Assembly: GCA_004431415.1 (NCBI GenBank)
Contig: QPMI01000062.1
Location: 124,001-188,000 of the forward strand
DNA from: Cyanophora paradoxa
Lineage: Eukaryota > Glaucocystophyceae > Cyanophorales > Cyanophoraceae
Direction: 5' to 3'
DNA length: 64,000 nucleotides
Shown here piece after piece: positions 44,355 to 56,063 of the stretch. Below the pieces are notes generated by a model. The model was not told the DNA's origin and ran no database searches. It saw only the letters and a list, made by a program, of their open reading frames with translations. Within the stretch, counting starts at the first letter, position 1. The number at the start of each line of letters is the position of its first letter. Position numbers and translations under genes: made by a program.

Positions 44355-47300
44355 ATGGCGGCGGCGGACGCGCAGAACATCAGGGTCGCTGTGCGAGTGC
44401 GGCCGTTCAGCAAAAAGTGAGCGTCGCGCAACCTTCCCCAGCCGCGCCTTGCTGTCCTTTGTGAAACGCCGGGCCGAGCGTCTGACCGCGTCCGGCGCGC
44501 AGTGAGCAGCCCGATGACCAGCTCGTCGAAGCCCAGCCGCCTTCTCTTCAGATTCGCAACCCGGCGGCGATGGGCGAAGTCAAGAACTTCACCTTTGACT
44601 ACGTCTACGACTCGCGCTATCCCGCGCCAGGGAACGGCCTCGACCAGCAGCAGGTTCAGATCTTCACAGACCTTGGCCAGCAGGTCGTCGACAACGCATG
44701 GGCCGGTGCGCTCCTTGCACGTGTCCGCAGCCTGTTGCCGCTGAGCGGCGCTTCAGGTCTCAACAGCAGTGTCTTCGCGTACGGCCAGACGGGCTCAGGG
44801 AAGACGCATACAATGATGGGTAGCCATGACAAGGCCCGCGGTCTCATCCCTCGAATCTGTGAGGTGCGGAACGCCACCGCGTCCTGCAGCGGTTGAGCGT
44901 CCGTGCATCGAACCCGAGCGCGCAGAGCTTGTTCTGGAAGCTCGCCAACGACGCTTCGAGCGGCACTCTGAACTCCGTGGAGGTGTCCTATATGGAAATC
45001 TACAACGAAGTCATCCGGGACCTGCTCGTCCCAGTCAAGAGCACCGCGCCCGTGCGTGCCTGTGCATCGCGGCACGGAGTCAGCAAGCTGTCTGACTGTC
45101 GCCTCTCTGCAGGGCGGTCTGAAAGTGCGCGAAAACCCGACGTCGGGGCCCTTCGTGGACGGCCTGTCCAAGGTGCTGGCGAAGACGCATGAGGAGGTCT
45201 TGGACCTCATCGAGATCGGCACGAACATCCGCACCGTCGCCTCCACCGCCATGAACCAGCAGTCCTCGCGCTCCCACGCCGTCTTCACCCTCAAGCTGAC
45301 CCAGACGCGGGTTCGCGCCTTGCCGGACCGGGCGCTGTCGCCGCCCCCTTTGACTTTCACTTGTCGCGATCTCCAGGAAGAGGGTGGCAAGAAACACCAG
45401 AAGACATCCCAAGTGCGTCTCAGTTCTTGGGCCGCTGCTGCGCGCCTCCTGTAACCTTCCGCTGCAGGTGCATCTGGTCGATCTTGCTGGCAGCGAGCGC
45501 ATCGACGTGGCGTCGGCAGCAGCAGCCGCTGCCAAGAACCGCGGCACGATCGCCGGCGGCACTCAGGGGAAGAGCGCCGCTGAGATGCGGATGAAGGAGG
45601 GAGCGGCCATCAACAAGGTTCCTCCTTTTATTGGTTCTCCCTCTTCTTTTCTGATCCCCTTGGCAGTCTCTCTCGGCCCTGTCGAACGTCATCTACTCGC
45701 TGGCCGAGATGCAGTCGACCAAGAAGAAGGGTCCGCCCCGCTGCGCGCCCTCCGCCGGCGGCAGCTGACGGGGCGCGGGGGCAGACATCACGCACATCCC
45801 GTACCGCGACTCGGTGCTGACTTGGCTGCTGAAGGAGTCGCTGGGGGGCAACGCGAAGACGATCATGATCGCGACGATCAGCCCGTCGGCGGCGTGCTAC
45901 CAGGAGTCCATGAGCACGCTCCGCTACGCCGAGCGCGCCAAGAAGATCGTCAACCGCGCCATCGTCAACGAGGACTCCAACGCCAAGCTCATCCGCGAGC
46001 TCCGGTGCCGCCCCGCGCCGCCCCGCCCCGCGCCCCGCGCCCCTCACGCGCGCCCCAGCGAGGAGAACTCGCGCCTGAAGCAGCAGCTCGACGATCTAAT
46101 TAAAAATGGCACGCAGAGCATCGGCATGAGCGGTGCGTCCCGCGCCGCGCCCCCGCCCCGCGTGCCCCGCAGAGCGCCGGCGCGCAGGCCTGCTGCAGCT
46201 GAAGAACGACCTGGAGAGCAACGAGAAGCTGATGGAGGAGGCGGAGCTGTCGCCGGAGGAGCAGATGCGCCGCGCGGAGGAGCAGTCGCGCCAGAAGATG
46301 GCGCAGCTCCACAACATGGGGCTCGGCTCCCGCTCCAACATGGGGCCCCACCTGGTCCGCGCCGCGCCTCCGCGGGGGCCCGGGCCGCCTGACGCCCGGG
46401 CAGGTGAACCTGAACGAGGACCCGATGCTCTCGGAGACGCTGACCTTCGTGCTGAAGCCCGGGGCGAACAACATCGGGCGGGAGGACGCGGCGCGGACGC
46501 AGGACATCAAGCTCGCCGGCGCGTACATCCTGCACGAGCACTGCATCATCTACAACAAGGAGCGCGACGGGGGCGGCCTCGAGATCCACCCGCTCAACAA
46601 GTCCCGCACCTTCGTGAACGGGCACCTCATCACGCAGCCCGTCATGCTCGAGTACGGCTCCCGCAGTGCGCTGGCCCCGCAGCCTCCCCGCGCCCCCCGA
46701 TCCGCGCCGCCCTCCCCCTCACCGCCCCCGCAGTCGTCCTCGGCAAGAACCACGTGTTCCGCCTGGACCCGCCTGGCGCGCACAAGTACGGCCCTCCCTC
46801 CCCGCTGCACTCCCCCGCACCCCGGGCGCGGCCTGACGCGGGGGCAGCCGCGACCAGCCGGACGAGCGGGACTGGCTCTACGCGATCAACGAGCTGAACG
46901 CGGTGCAGGGCTCGCGCCTGCAGGACGAGGACGAGGGGGGCATCTCGGTGGCGACGGGCAAGCAGACCTCGATGATCGTGCAGCCGGACCCCGAGCTCGA
47001 GCGGCGCCTCAAGGAGATGGAGGAGGAGATGCACCGCCAGCAGGAGCAGGTCCGGCGCGCCAACGACGAGCGGCGCCAGCTGGAGGAGAAGATGGCCCAG
47101 GAGAAGCGCGACATGGAGCAGCGCTTCGTGCAGGAGCAGGAGAAGTACCAGAAGGGCCTCTCCGAGGTGATGGCGAACATGACGACGACGGCGACGGCGA
47201 CGGCCGCCGACTACTCGACGACGCCGAGCGACGGCTCCAAGTACAGCTTCCTGCCCCCGCGCGAGCGCCGGGAGTACATCTCGCGGATCGAGGCGGTGCG

Positions 47301-49896
47301 GCCGCTCATCCAGAAGGTGAACGCCATCTCGGTGGAGCTCAGCAAGGACGTGACCTTCGAGATCGGCATGCTCTCCGGCCCCTCGCTGGACGAGCCGGGC
47401 GGCGTCCTCCAGCCGCCCTGGGACGAGCTGCAGCGCATCGACCGCTGGCGCCCCGTCGTTCGCGTCCTCCAGAGCGTCACCCGCAAGGTCATGTACCACA
47501 TGAGCCTCGACAAGTTCCAGCGCCTCGCCCCCGAGATCGAGGCGTACCACCAGCGCATGCAGGGCGGCTCGGCCGGCGGGATGGCCGACCCCTTCGTCAA
47601 CTCGCAGGAGGACTGCTTCATCGGGCGGGCCTGGCTCTTCCTGCAGGGCCTCGCGCACCGCGTCACGATGGAGCACACGCTCCCGATCCTCGACCACGCC
47701 GGCAACAAGGTCGGGGAGCTCAACCTCACCCTCTTCCCCACCATCCCCGAGGCCGGCGACGCCAACGACGGGCCCAACAAGCGGCCCACGCCCCCCGCCA
47801 TCCTCGACATCAACGTGCCGCCCCGCCCCGCCCCGCCCCGCCCGGGCGCCCTCCCCCGCCGCCCTGACGCCGGCCGCTCGGTCCGGGCGCGCGCGCGCAG
47901 GAGGTGCTGGGCAACGCGATGAACTTCTCGCTGCGGCTGAACGCGGCGCTGCACATGCCCTCCATGTACCGCTCCGGCGTCTACTGCAAGTACCGCTTCT
48001 GGCACGAGAAGGAGGTGCACTGCACGGAGAAGTGCACGGTGCTGAACAACATCCCGCGCTTCAACTACCAGGCGAACTACAGCGTGGCGAACGTCTCGCC
48101 CGAGCTCTTCGAGTACCTCCGGACGTCGGCTATCCCGTTCGAGATCTGGGGCAAGGTCGGCGAGGCCGTCAAGTCCCTCGAGCGCTCCTGGGAGTTCTTC
48201 TTCCGCGTCGACATCGAGGAGTACCTCGGGCAGGGCGGCAAGGGCGGCGCCGGCCAGTGGGAGCCCGTGACGACCAAGGAGCAGCCGCTCGAGAAGGGCG
48301 GCTCCGTCTGCATCTACAAGCTGCGGCAGGGCGTGACGCGCCGCTTCGTGCTCTCCATCGCGCAGACGTCGGCGCCGGACGAGGACTCGGTCCTCGACCG
48401 CTGCACCTCCGTCCGCGTCGGGCGCCTGCGCCGCTGGCAGGACGGCTACAGCGAGGTCGTCAACCCCACCCACTTCCAGATCTCCCAGTTCGAGGTCAAG
48501 AAGATCGAGCCGACCGTCCCCACCGGGTGCGCCCCGCCCCGCCGCCTCCCCCGCGCCCGGGGCCCGGGGCCCGGCGGCGGCTGAGGGCGGGGGCGGCAGG
48601 CGGGAGCAGCACGAGCTGCTGCTGGTGACGCCGATGGACGCGCCGATCTTCGACCAGGAGGAGTTCAAGCGGGTCTCGCAGAAGGGCGAGGTCTTCTCGC
48701 TCACCGTCTGCGTCGACATCAAGCTCCACATCATCTCCACGCCCTACCGCTTCTCCCACGAGTTCATCTTCAAGGTCTCCCACGAGAAGGAGAAGAAGAC
48801 CGGCTTCTGGTCCGGCTGGGGTGCCTCGGACGCCCCCCGCAAGGAGACCCGCCGCCTCGACCAGATGGGCTCCCGCACCCGCATCTCCCTCGCCCCCGGC
48901 AAGGCCTCCCCCGAGGCGCAGACGGGCGGCGACATCGTCGAGCACTTCGAGCGGGACGTCGAGCGGACGATCCGGAGCGCGGAGCAGGAGTGCCTGCGGC
49001 AGCGGGCGGCCATCGCGCAGGGCCTCGAGCTGATGTTCGGGGCGGACAAGTACCGGGCGTGGGCGGCGTCGCAGCCGGAGCCGCAGCTGCCGTTCACGTC
49101 GGGGGCCATCCTCAACGACGCCGCCCGCGGCAAGCTCCCCACCGCCGACTCTTTCAAGCAGAGCAACCGCGTGGGGCCCTACCAGACGCTCTGGGCCGGC
49201 GGCGAGGACGGCACGACGCGCTCCAACAGCAACTACTCCTCCCGCGGCTCGTCGCCGCCGCGGCGGCCGCCGCCGCCGGGGAACCCGCCGCCGCCCTCGC
49301 AGCAGTCGGGGAGCGTCGGGGACGCCATCCTCGGCCTCTTCGGCTTCGGCAAGAAGGAGGAGGAGCAGGCGGCCCCGCAGCCGCCCCCGCCCCCGCAGCC
49401 GCAGCCCGGCGGCTACCGCGCCCCCGGCAGCTACGGCTCCATGGCGCCGCCCCCGCCCCGGCCGCCCCCGGAGCCGAGCCCGAGCCCGAGCCCGCCCCCG
49501 GCGGGGGAGCCGCAGAACGCGCGGGACAAGCTGGCGGCCTTCAAGGCGCGCCTGGCGGACCAGAAGAAGAGCGCGAGCTTCAGCATGGACGCCCAGGGCG
49601 CGCCGGCGCCGGGCCCCTCCGCCCCCTCAGGCGCCCCGGCGGCCCCCTCCTTCCTCGCCAAGCGCTCCGCCTTCTCCGCCGCCCCCTCCGCCCCCGCGCC
49701 GGCCTACGAGCAGCCGGCGTACCAGCAGCCGCCGGCACAGGGCGGCTACGAGCAGGCGAACCCGTACCAGCAGCGCTCGGCGGCGCCGGCGGCGGGCGGG
49801 AGCGACGAGGGCCAGTCGCAGCGGGACAAGCTGCTCGCCTTCAAGTCCAAGCTCGCCGGCCTCAAGAAGACGGCCAGCTCGGCCGACGCCCAGTGA
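44355..49896 (+). CDS. Kinesin-3 (KIF1/UNC-104-like) with FHA domain
   Basis: This is a plus-end-directed transport motor. The motor lies at the N-terminus: [32 protein letters not shown], the P-loop [98 protein letters not shown] and [21 protein letters not shown] coiled coil ([17 protein letters not shown]) leads to the FHA domain ([25 protein letters not shown]). A long helix ([20 protein letters not shown]) follows, then a KIF1-type central region ([39 protein letters not shown]). The tail is Pro-rich and holds two similar repeats ending [11 protein letters not shown] and [10 protein letters not shown]. The first intron (after AGCAAAAA, 44420) and all later ones read GT-AG or similar in phase. 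No lipid-binding PH domain was recognised at the end. Confidence 0.93.
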
Positions 49897-50327
49897 GGCG
49901 CCCCGAAGCCCGCCCCGCCCCGCCCCGCCCCGCCCCGATCCACTCGCGCCCGCCAGCCAGAGAGCAGCTTTGCTAGGACAGCCCAGGATCCACCACCGGC
50001 CGCGAACCGAAACGCTTGGCGTGTATCGCCAGTGTCGCGCTTTTTTTTCCAACGAACCAGCTAATCTAAGCTTAAGCCTCACATCGGGGAGGGGATCGTG
50101 GGGCTGCCTAGCGGGACGGAGGCCAGTATTTCCTGCGTGGTAGGGCAAGAGAAACGAGCAATCGGAAATGCTGATATATATATGTGCGTCCATGCTCGAA
50201 TCACCGAATGTCTCGTCGACTCGATCGATCGATCGCGGGGTCTTCAGAGAGGGCGCGCGCCGCGCAGCGCCGCGGCGGCATGCTCGGCGATCGCGAGGGC
50301 CGAGCCGCGCCCGGGGCCCGGGGCCGC
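49897..50327. other. Convergent spacer between kinesin-3 and the ORP gene
   Basis: No gene was seen in these 431 nt. They contain a T-run (50040-50048), a TATATATATATG run (about 50172-50183) and GATCGATCGATCG (about 50222-50236). Confidence 0.5.
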
Positions 50328-53165
50328 CTACTCCTCGCCCTGCTTGACGGGAGAGCCGCCGGCGGTGGCGGCGCTCGAGGAGGCCGCCGGCGAGAGGGCC
50401 AGCTGCGCCAGCGCCTTCGCCACGCCGGCCGCCGACCCCGAGGGCGCCCGCGCGGCCGCCGCGGCGCCGGCGCTCGAGGCGGCCGAGGGCGCCCCGAGAT
50501 GGGCGCCCCGGGCCCCGCCGAGGGCGCCGCGGCGATGCCGGCGGAGGGCGCCGCGGAGCCGGAGACGCGGACGGCGGCGGAGGGCGCGGCGGAGAGGGCG
50601 GAGGCGGCCGCCGAGGGCGCGGGCGTGACGGGCAGGGAGCCCGGGGGCGCCTGGAGGGCAACGGCGGGGCGGGGCGGGGGCGGGGCGGGGGCGGCCGGGG
50701 GCGCGGCGAAGGAGCCCGAGGCGGTGGGGGAGCGGGCCTGGGAGCGGCGGCGCTCCTTGAGGGCGCGCTTGCGCTCCTCCCGCTGCCGCTCCTCGATCGC
50801 GTGCTTCGCCGCCTGCGCCTCCTGCACCCGCCCCGCCGCCAGCAGCTGCCCGCCGCATCATCAGCGACGGGCCTGGCGCGGGCCGGGGCGGGGCGGGGCG
50901 CACGACGATGTCCTCGCGGAAGCGCGAGTCGGTGGGCAGCGGGTCGGTGTCCGGCGCCGCCTGCCGCCCCGTCAGCGGGCGGCGCGGGCGCAGGGGGGCG
51001 AGAGGCGGCAGGGCGTGCCCCGGGGTAGCGCAGGGTGGTCTTGATGTCCCAGACGCGCTTGCTCCCGAACTGCGGGGCGGGTCTCGGGGGCAGGTGGAGG
51101 GGGAGGCCCCGGGGCGGGCGGGCCCGCCGCGCACTTCGATGTGGGAGAGCCACGAGCCGCGCCCCTCGCTCACCACCTCCAGCTTCTTGTCCTGCGCCCG
51201 GAGGCCTCAGCAAAGGGCGCGAGGAGGAGGCGGGGCGTGGCGTGGCGGGGCGGGGCGGGGCGGCGGGCCTTGCGGAGGGGGTCGGAGGCCTCGTGGATGC
51301 TCTGGAAGGCGCCCATGCGGCCCGCCGCCGCCGCCGGCGGGTGCTTGTAGATGCGCACCTCGATCTGCGCGGCCGTGAGGCCCGCCTGGCGAGCCCGGGC
51401 TTAGGCTGGAGGTCGCGCCTCGTCGCTGGCGTGCGGCTCGCCGCGGCCGCCGAAGAGGGATCCGAAGAAGCCTGCGCGGCGTGAGGCGCGCCGCGGTGCG
51501 CCCCAGAGGGGATGGGGGCCGAGGCGGGTGCGAGCGCGGACCGCGCTCGTGGGGGTTGAATGTGACGACGGCGTCCAGCGCGTGCGTCGTGTCCCGGAAG
51601 CGCGCCTTCCTGCGCCCCCGGGCGGATCGTCCTCGGGCGGGGCGGGGCGGGGCGGGGCGGGGCGGGGCGGGGCGGGGCGGGGCGGGGCGGGCGGGGCGGG
51701 GCGGGGCGGGGCGGGCCCGACGGCGTCGAGGACGCGCTCGCCGAAGAAGAGGCCGCGGAGGACGACCGCCGGGATGTCGTACTCCACGTGCGTCCCTGCG
51801 CCCCGCGCCCGCCCCGCCCCCGCTCAGCCTTCCTGCCGCCCTCCACCCCGCCGCCCCGCGCATCGGGTCGGACCGTCGGGGAAGTCGACGCGGATGGTGC
51901 CGAAGTGCTGGATCTGCGCCCGGGCGTCGCCCCGGGGCCGCCCCGGGGCGGGGCCGGGGGCGGGCCGGTGCGGCGGGGCGTGCGGGCCTTCATCGAGTTG
52001 CCCTTGACGTTCGCGGCGAGGGTCAGGTCCCCGCTCGCCTTGAAGAGCGGGACGTTCGCCTGCCGCCAGGAGGCGCTGAGAGGGCGCGGGGCGTGCGGCC
52101 CTAGGGCGGCGGGGGGGCGGCGCGCCTCGCGGACGAGGGGCCCCGTGAGGGTGAAGCGGGAGGTGGGCGGGTGGTGCGAGACTTGCTCGCAGAAGACCCG
52201 CGAGCCGTCCGGGTAGACCCCCTTGTACCTGCGCGCCCCGCCCCGCCCCGCCTCGGGCGAGGGCAGAGCTCGAGGCCAGCCTGGCAGCGGCGGCGCGCGC
52301 GCACGTTTCGCCTGCGGCAATGCGGCCGGCAGGTCGCGTTGCGTCAGGCCCAGATTTCAAGAAATGACTCCATGCGCACCGAGGACCTGCGCGAATTCTT
52401 GCGTGAGATGGAGACTAAGGATAATAGTTGCCGCGGCCGGTGCGCACGGGGTTGAACGGCTTCTTCTGCTCCCGCATCTGCGAGCGCGGTGATGTGGGAC
52501 CAGGAGCCCCGCAATGCCCCGCAATTTTGCTCCAGTCAGGGTGACCGATCGCGCACCTCCCAATGGAGGCTCGAGATCGCAAAGGCGATGATCTAGAGTA
52601 AGGTTATCAAGCGAGCCGACACACGCACCACGCATTCCGCAGGCAACGCGCGAAACATTGGCGCACCAGCTGCAAGCGCTGCACGGGGTCGCGCTCCATA
52701 GCAGCGGCGTGCAGAAAGTCGAGGTAGACGAAGAAATCAGTCATGCGCTGCAGATGACTGCGCGGCTCAAAGAGGGCAATCGGCAGCGAGACGGAGCGCC
52801 CGAAGACATCGCCGCCTTTGATAATCTGTTCAAGGGAGTCGCGCGCGCTTTTCGAGCGCTGAGGGGATCGCTTGGCACGTTGAATGGCAGGCTCTTGATG
52901 AAATCTACGCCGACGCGCCGTTGCTGTACGCCGCGGGCGGTCAGCACGCACATGCAGGGCGCGCCCAGGGCCCGCAGTCGCGCTGCACATGTCGCCGCCG
53001 AACCTGCTTCACAAGATCGTGGTCGTGCACGATGAGCCCGCCCTTCGCTCCCTTGGCCCAGTCACTCTCCTTCGCCGCCGCTTCCAGCGCTTCGAGAGTC
53101 GTGGGGGACGAGCGTGCCGGCGCGGGGGCGGAAGGAGCGGGCGATTGCGGCGCGGTGGTGGCCAT
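50328..53165 (-). CDS. Oxysterol-binding protein-related protein (short ORP)
   Basis: This lipid-transfer protein would move sterols or phosphoinositides between membranes at contact sites. The start is [17 protein letters not shown] at 53165. Blocks in order: GGLIVHDHDLVKQ, GVDFIKSLPFN, IIKGGDVFGRSVSLPIAL, EPRSHLQRMTDFF, DPVQRLQLIIAFAISS, EMREQKKPFNPVLGETYKG, GSRVFCEQVSHHPPTSRF (the family signature EQVSHHPP), LTLAANVKGNSMK, HFGTIRVDFP, VWDIKTTLRYP, and DTDPLPTDSRFREDI followed by a helix (EERQREERKRALKERRR). The signature is assembled from exons of 36, 30, 7 and 7 nt. There is no PH domain or FFAT motif that I can see. The low-complexity Ala/Ser/Pro tail is of uncertain frame and probably ends KQGEE at 50328-50330. 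Confidence 0.9.
51634..51715. repeat. GGGGC pentanucleotide array in an ORP intron
   Basis: About sixteen GGGGC units lie on the + strand, which is CCCCG in the sense of the minus-strand gene. One interruption (GGGCGGGGC near 51689-51697) is present. Similar shorter arrays lie in introns at 6727-6758, 18000-18028, 27582-27620, 41697-41727 and 47817-47842. Confidence 0.9.
52305..52311 (-). other. 7-nt microexon of the ORP gene (second)
   Basis: The sense sequence is GCGAAAC, contributing the rest of Gly, then Glu, and two bases of Thr in VLGET. It is bounded by acceptor GCCGCAG and donor GTGCGC. Flanking introns are 52312-52379 and 52229-52304. Confidence 0.8.
52380..52386 (-). other. 7-nt microexon of the ORP gene (first)
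   Basis: The sense sequence is GTCCTCG, coding Val, Leu and the first base of Gly in VLGET. It is bounded by acceptor GCGCAG and donor GTGCGC. Flanking introns are 52387-52447 and 52312-52379. Confidence 0.8.
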
Positions 53166-54111
53166 GGTGCTTCGCGCGGGCTCGGGGTGCTGCGGAAATC
53201 GGGGGGTCGCTCTTGTCGCCCTCTCGCCACGCGCGCGGACGTACGCGACAGCACGCGCACCCGCGGGGAATTGTCTTTGGATTTCTCACGTGCACGGAAC
53301 GCGCGCGCTTTCCCACTGCTCGAGCTCTGCTGCTTCACGTGCTGGGGTACGCAGGCAATTGAGACCGCTTCGCCGACTCGCGTGTTCGGTACCTGCGACC
53401 ACGGGGACATTGTTTTAAAAAAACTCTGCTCGAACTAGGAGCATTAGGGTGACAATTTTTTTCAACGCCGATCGACTCGGAGGTTGTTTTTCTCACGAAC
53501 AACCAATAGCTCGCGGTAAAAAAGTTTGAACTCGAGCTAAAAAAAGGCTTTATAGAGGACTTTCGAGGTACGAAGCAAAAAGGCCGGAAATATACTGTAC
53601 CCAAATTGGGTACCCGGAATTCTTCGGGGGACGGAAAGTGGTAGAGAGCCTCGACCTCATCAGAGAGCCTGAGAGAGGCCCGATCATCGAGAGCCGCAAC
53701 AGAGAGAGCTTCGCGGAAATATTGAGGCGTCGGCGCGCGGGGCGGCTGAGAGCAACGTTAACTTAGCGTCTATAGCTATAAGGATACCGAGTAGCTGCCA
53801 AGACTCTGAGAAGAGATCGAAAGAGAGAGAGCCTGCTCGTCGCGTGCTCGGTACCGTGCTACGGCGTACGCGCGCGTACTACGGTACAGCTGCAGCCGGC
53901 TCACGTGTGGGCGTCGTGTGCATAGCTGCGCGTACAGTCCACGCGCAGCTTCCGATGCACATCGGTTGAGCCGGATATCGATGGCGACGAGCTGCAGCTA
54001 TAGGTAGCTGCGAGCGGCATCGCGGGCGGTTACTGGTCACTCGCTTCGAGTTGTCTTCCCTAGGCCTCGGACCTGTGCGGTGTACATGTCCTTGAAGAAC
54101 GCGTACGAAGG
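53166..54111. promoter_or_regulatory. Divergent spacer between the ORP and P450 genes
   Basis: This 946-nt spacer contains an AT-rich central part (53430-53630) with several A/T runs. Near 53640-53830 lies a purine-rich stretch with repeated AGAGAG elements (GAGAGCCTGAGAGAGG, AAAGAGAGAGAGCC). Promoters of both genes should lie here; no element is certain. No gene was recognised. Confidence 0.45.
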
Positions 54112-56030
54112 ATGGAGCTCGGGGCTGAGCACGCGATGGTCTGGACGAGAACCGCGCTCGCAACAGCGAGAGCGCTGGCCGGGCAAGTCCAGCGCGTGCA
54201 GCTTGGAGGCGGCGAATCGGCGAGGTCAATCGGCATCGCGTTGCCGCTGTCGTCACTCGTCGTGTCGTGGGCCATCGTCAAGCTCGGGATGTGGTGGTTA
54301 CGCGCGGGGCGCTTCTACGTCCCTGGCATGCCCCTGCGGTCTTTCTGGGAGGTGTGCGAGTGCTGCGCGTGCCTCCCACAAACTGCGCATGCATGCGCAT
54401 GCCCGTCCATGCCTCGGGGAGGCGCTGACGCGTGCCGCGCCCCTTTCGCGCCGCGGCGCATGCGCAGCTGCTGAAGAACATGGCGAAGGGGGAGCGGCAC
54501 GCGACGGAGGCGTTCTGCCACAGCCGGCGGGTGCACGGGCCGCTGTACCAGGGGCGCTTCTTCGGCGTCTGGTTCGTCTACTGCGCCGACCCGGAGGGCA
54601 TCCGCCACATCCTCATGAACCCCGACCTCTACGAGAAGGCAAGCCCCCCACCGCCCTCGGATAACCTCTGCAAGCCCCACACCGCCCTCGGATAATCTCT
54701 GCAAGCCCCCCACCGCCCTCCGATCATTTCTGCAAGCCCCCCACTGCCCTCCGATTATTTCTGCAACTCGCAAGCCCCCCGCTACCCTTGGATTATCCCT
54801 GCCCTGCGAGCCCTCCCCGTGGCCTCGACTCCTCGAGGTCTGGCCATGTCCCCTCTGACGTCGGCCCCTCTCTCTGGATGCGCGCAGGCCGCCAGCATGA
54901 ACCCACCGTGGGCCACGCGCCCCGCCCCTCTGATGACCCCTCTGCATGGAAAATCCAAGTCTCACGCGCCGTACGCGGGCAGGCTGGCGAGGTCCTTCCT
55001 GGGGCAGAACGTCCTCTTTGCGAACGGCGAGGACTGGCGCCGGCAGCGCCGCCACATGAACGGCGCGCGCCCCCGCCGGGCGCCCCAACGAGCCCCGCCC
55101 CCCTCGTGCGCCCTCGGCTGAGGCGGGGCACGCGCAGGGGCGTTCGCGTTTGACGCGCTGCGGCCGCTGGTGCCGACGTTCGTGCGGTACGGGGAGCAGC
55201 TGTGCGAGCACCTGGCGGGGCTCGCGGGGGCGCCCGTGGCCGCCCAGGGCCTCCTCCAGCGCGTCGCCATCGACGCCCTCGGCGCCGCCGCCTTCGGGCG
55301 CGACTTCGGCGCCCTCGAGAACCGCGAGGACGGGCCCCTCACCGCCTACAAGTCCGTCCCGCCCGCCCCGCCCCGCCTCTCCGGGCCTTACCGTACGCGT
55401 TTCGAACGCCAGCTTGGTGATGGACAACTCGAGTGCGCGCGCCGGGCCGCCGGGCAGGCGGGCCCCGGAGCTGACGCGGGCCGCCGCCCCGCCCCGCCGC
55501 AGCGACGGTGTGGCGCTTCGTGTTCCCGTTCGTGGACGCGCTGCCGCTGCCGTCGAACTTTGCCATCCGGCGCGCCATGCGCGAGGTCCGCGCCATGCTC
55601 GACCAGCGCATCGCCGCCTGCCGCGCCGCCCGCGCCGCGTGCGTCCCGCCCCGGCCCCCAGCCTTTGTACCGGGGCCGAGAGGGGGGCGGGGGCAGGCGG
55701 GAGGGGGGGCGGGCGCCGTCGAACCTGCTGGAAATGCTTGTGGCGGCGAACGAGCGGGGCAAGGAGGCCCTCTCCGACGGCGAGCTCCGCGACAACCTGG
55801 CCCGCCCCGCCCCGCCCCGCCCCGCGCCCCCGGCCCCGCCCCGCCCCTCACCCCGCCCCCAGCTCGTCTTCATGCTCGCCGGGCACGAAACAACCGGTAG
55901 CCCCGCCCCCTTGAGTCCCCTCCCGCCTCGCGCCCCGGCCCTCGTGACCGCGCGGGCGGCCGCGGGTCAGCGGTGGCGCTGAGCTACGCGCTCTACGAGC
56001 TCGCGAGGCACCCCGAGATCCAGGCGCGCC

Positions 56031-56063
<33 letters not shown>

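Noticed and set aside
49627-52320. An 897-codon minus-strand open frame
   Set aside because: It runs through the ORP introns and antisense to the kinesin-3 tail. The conserved ORP blocks are in different frames and need splicing, so the single frame is not the protein.
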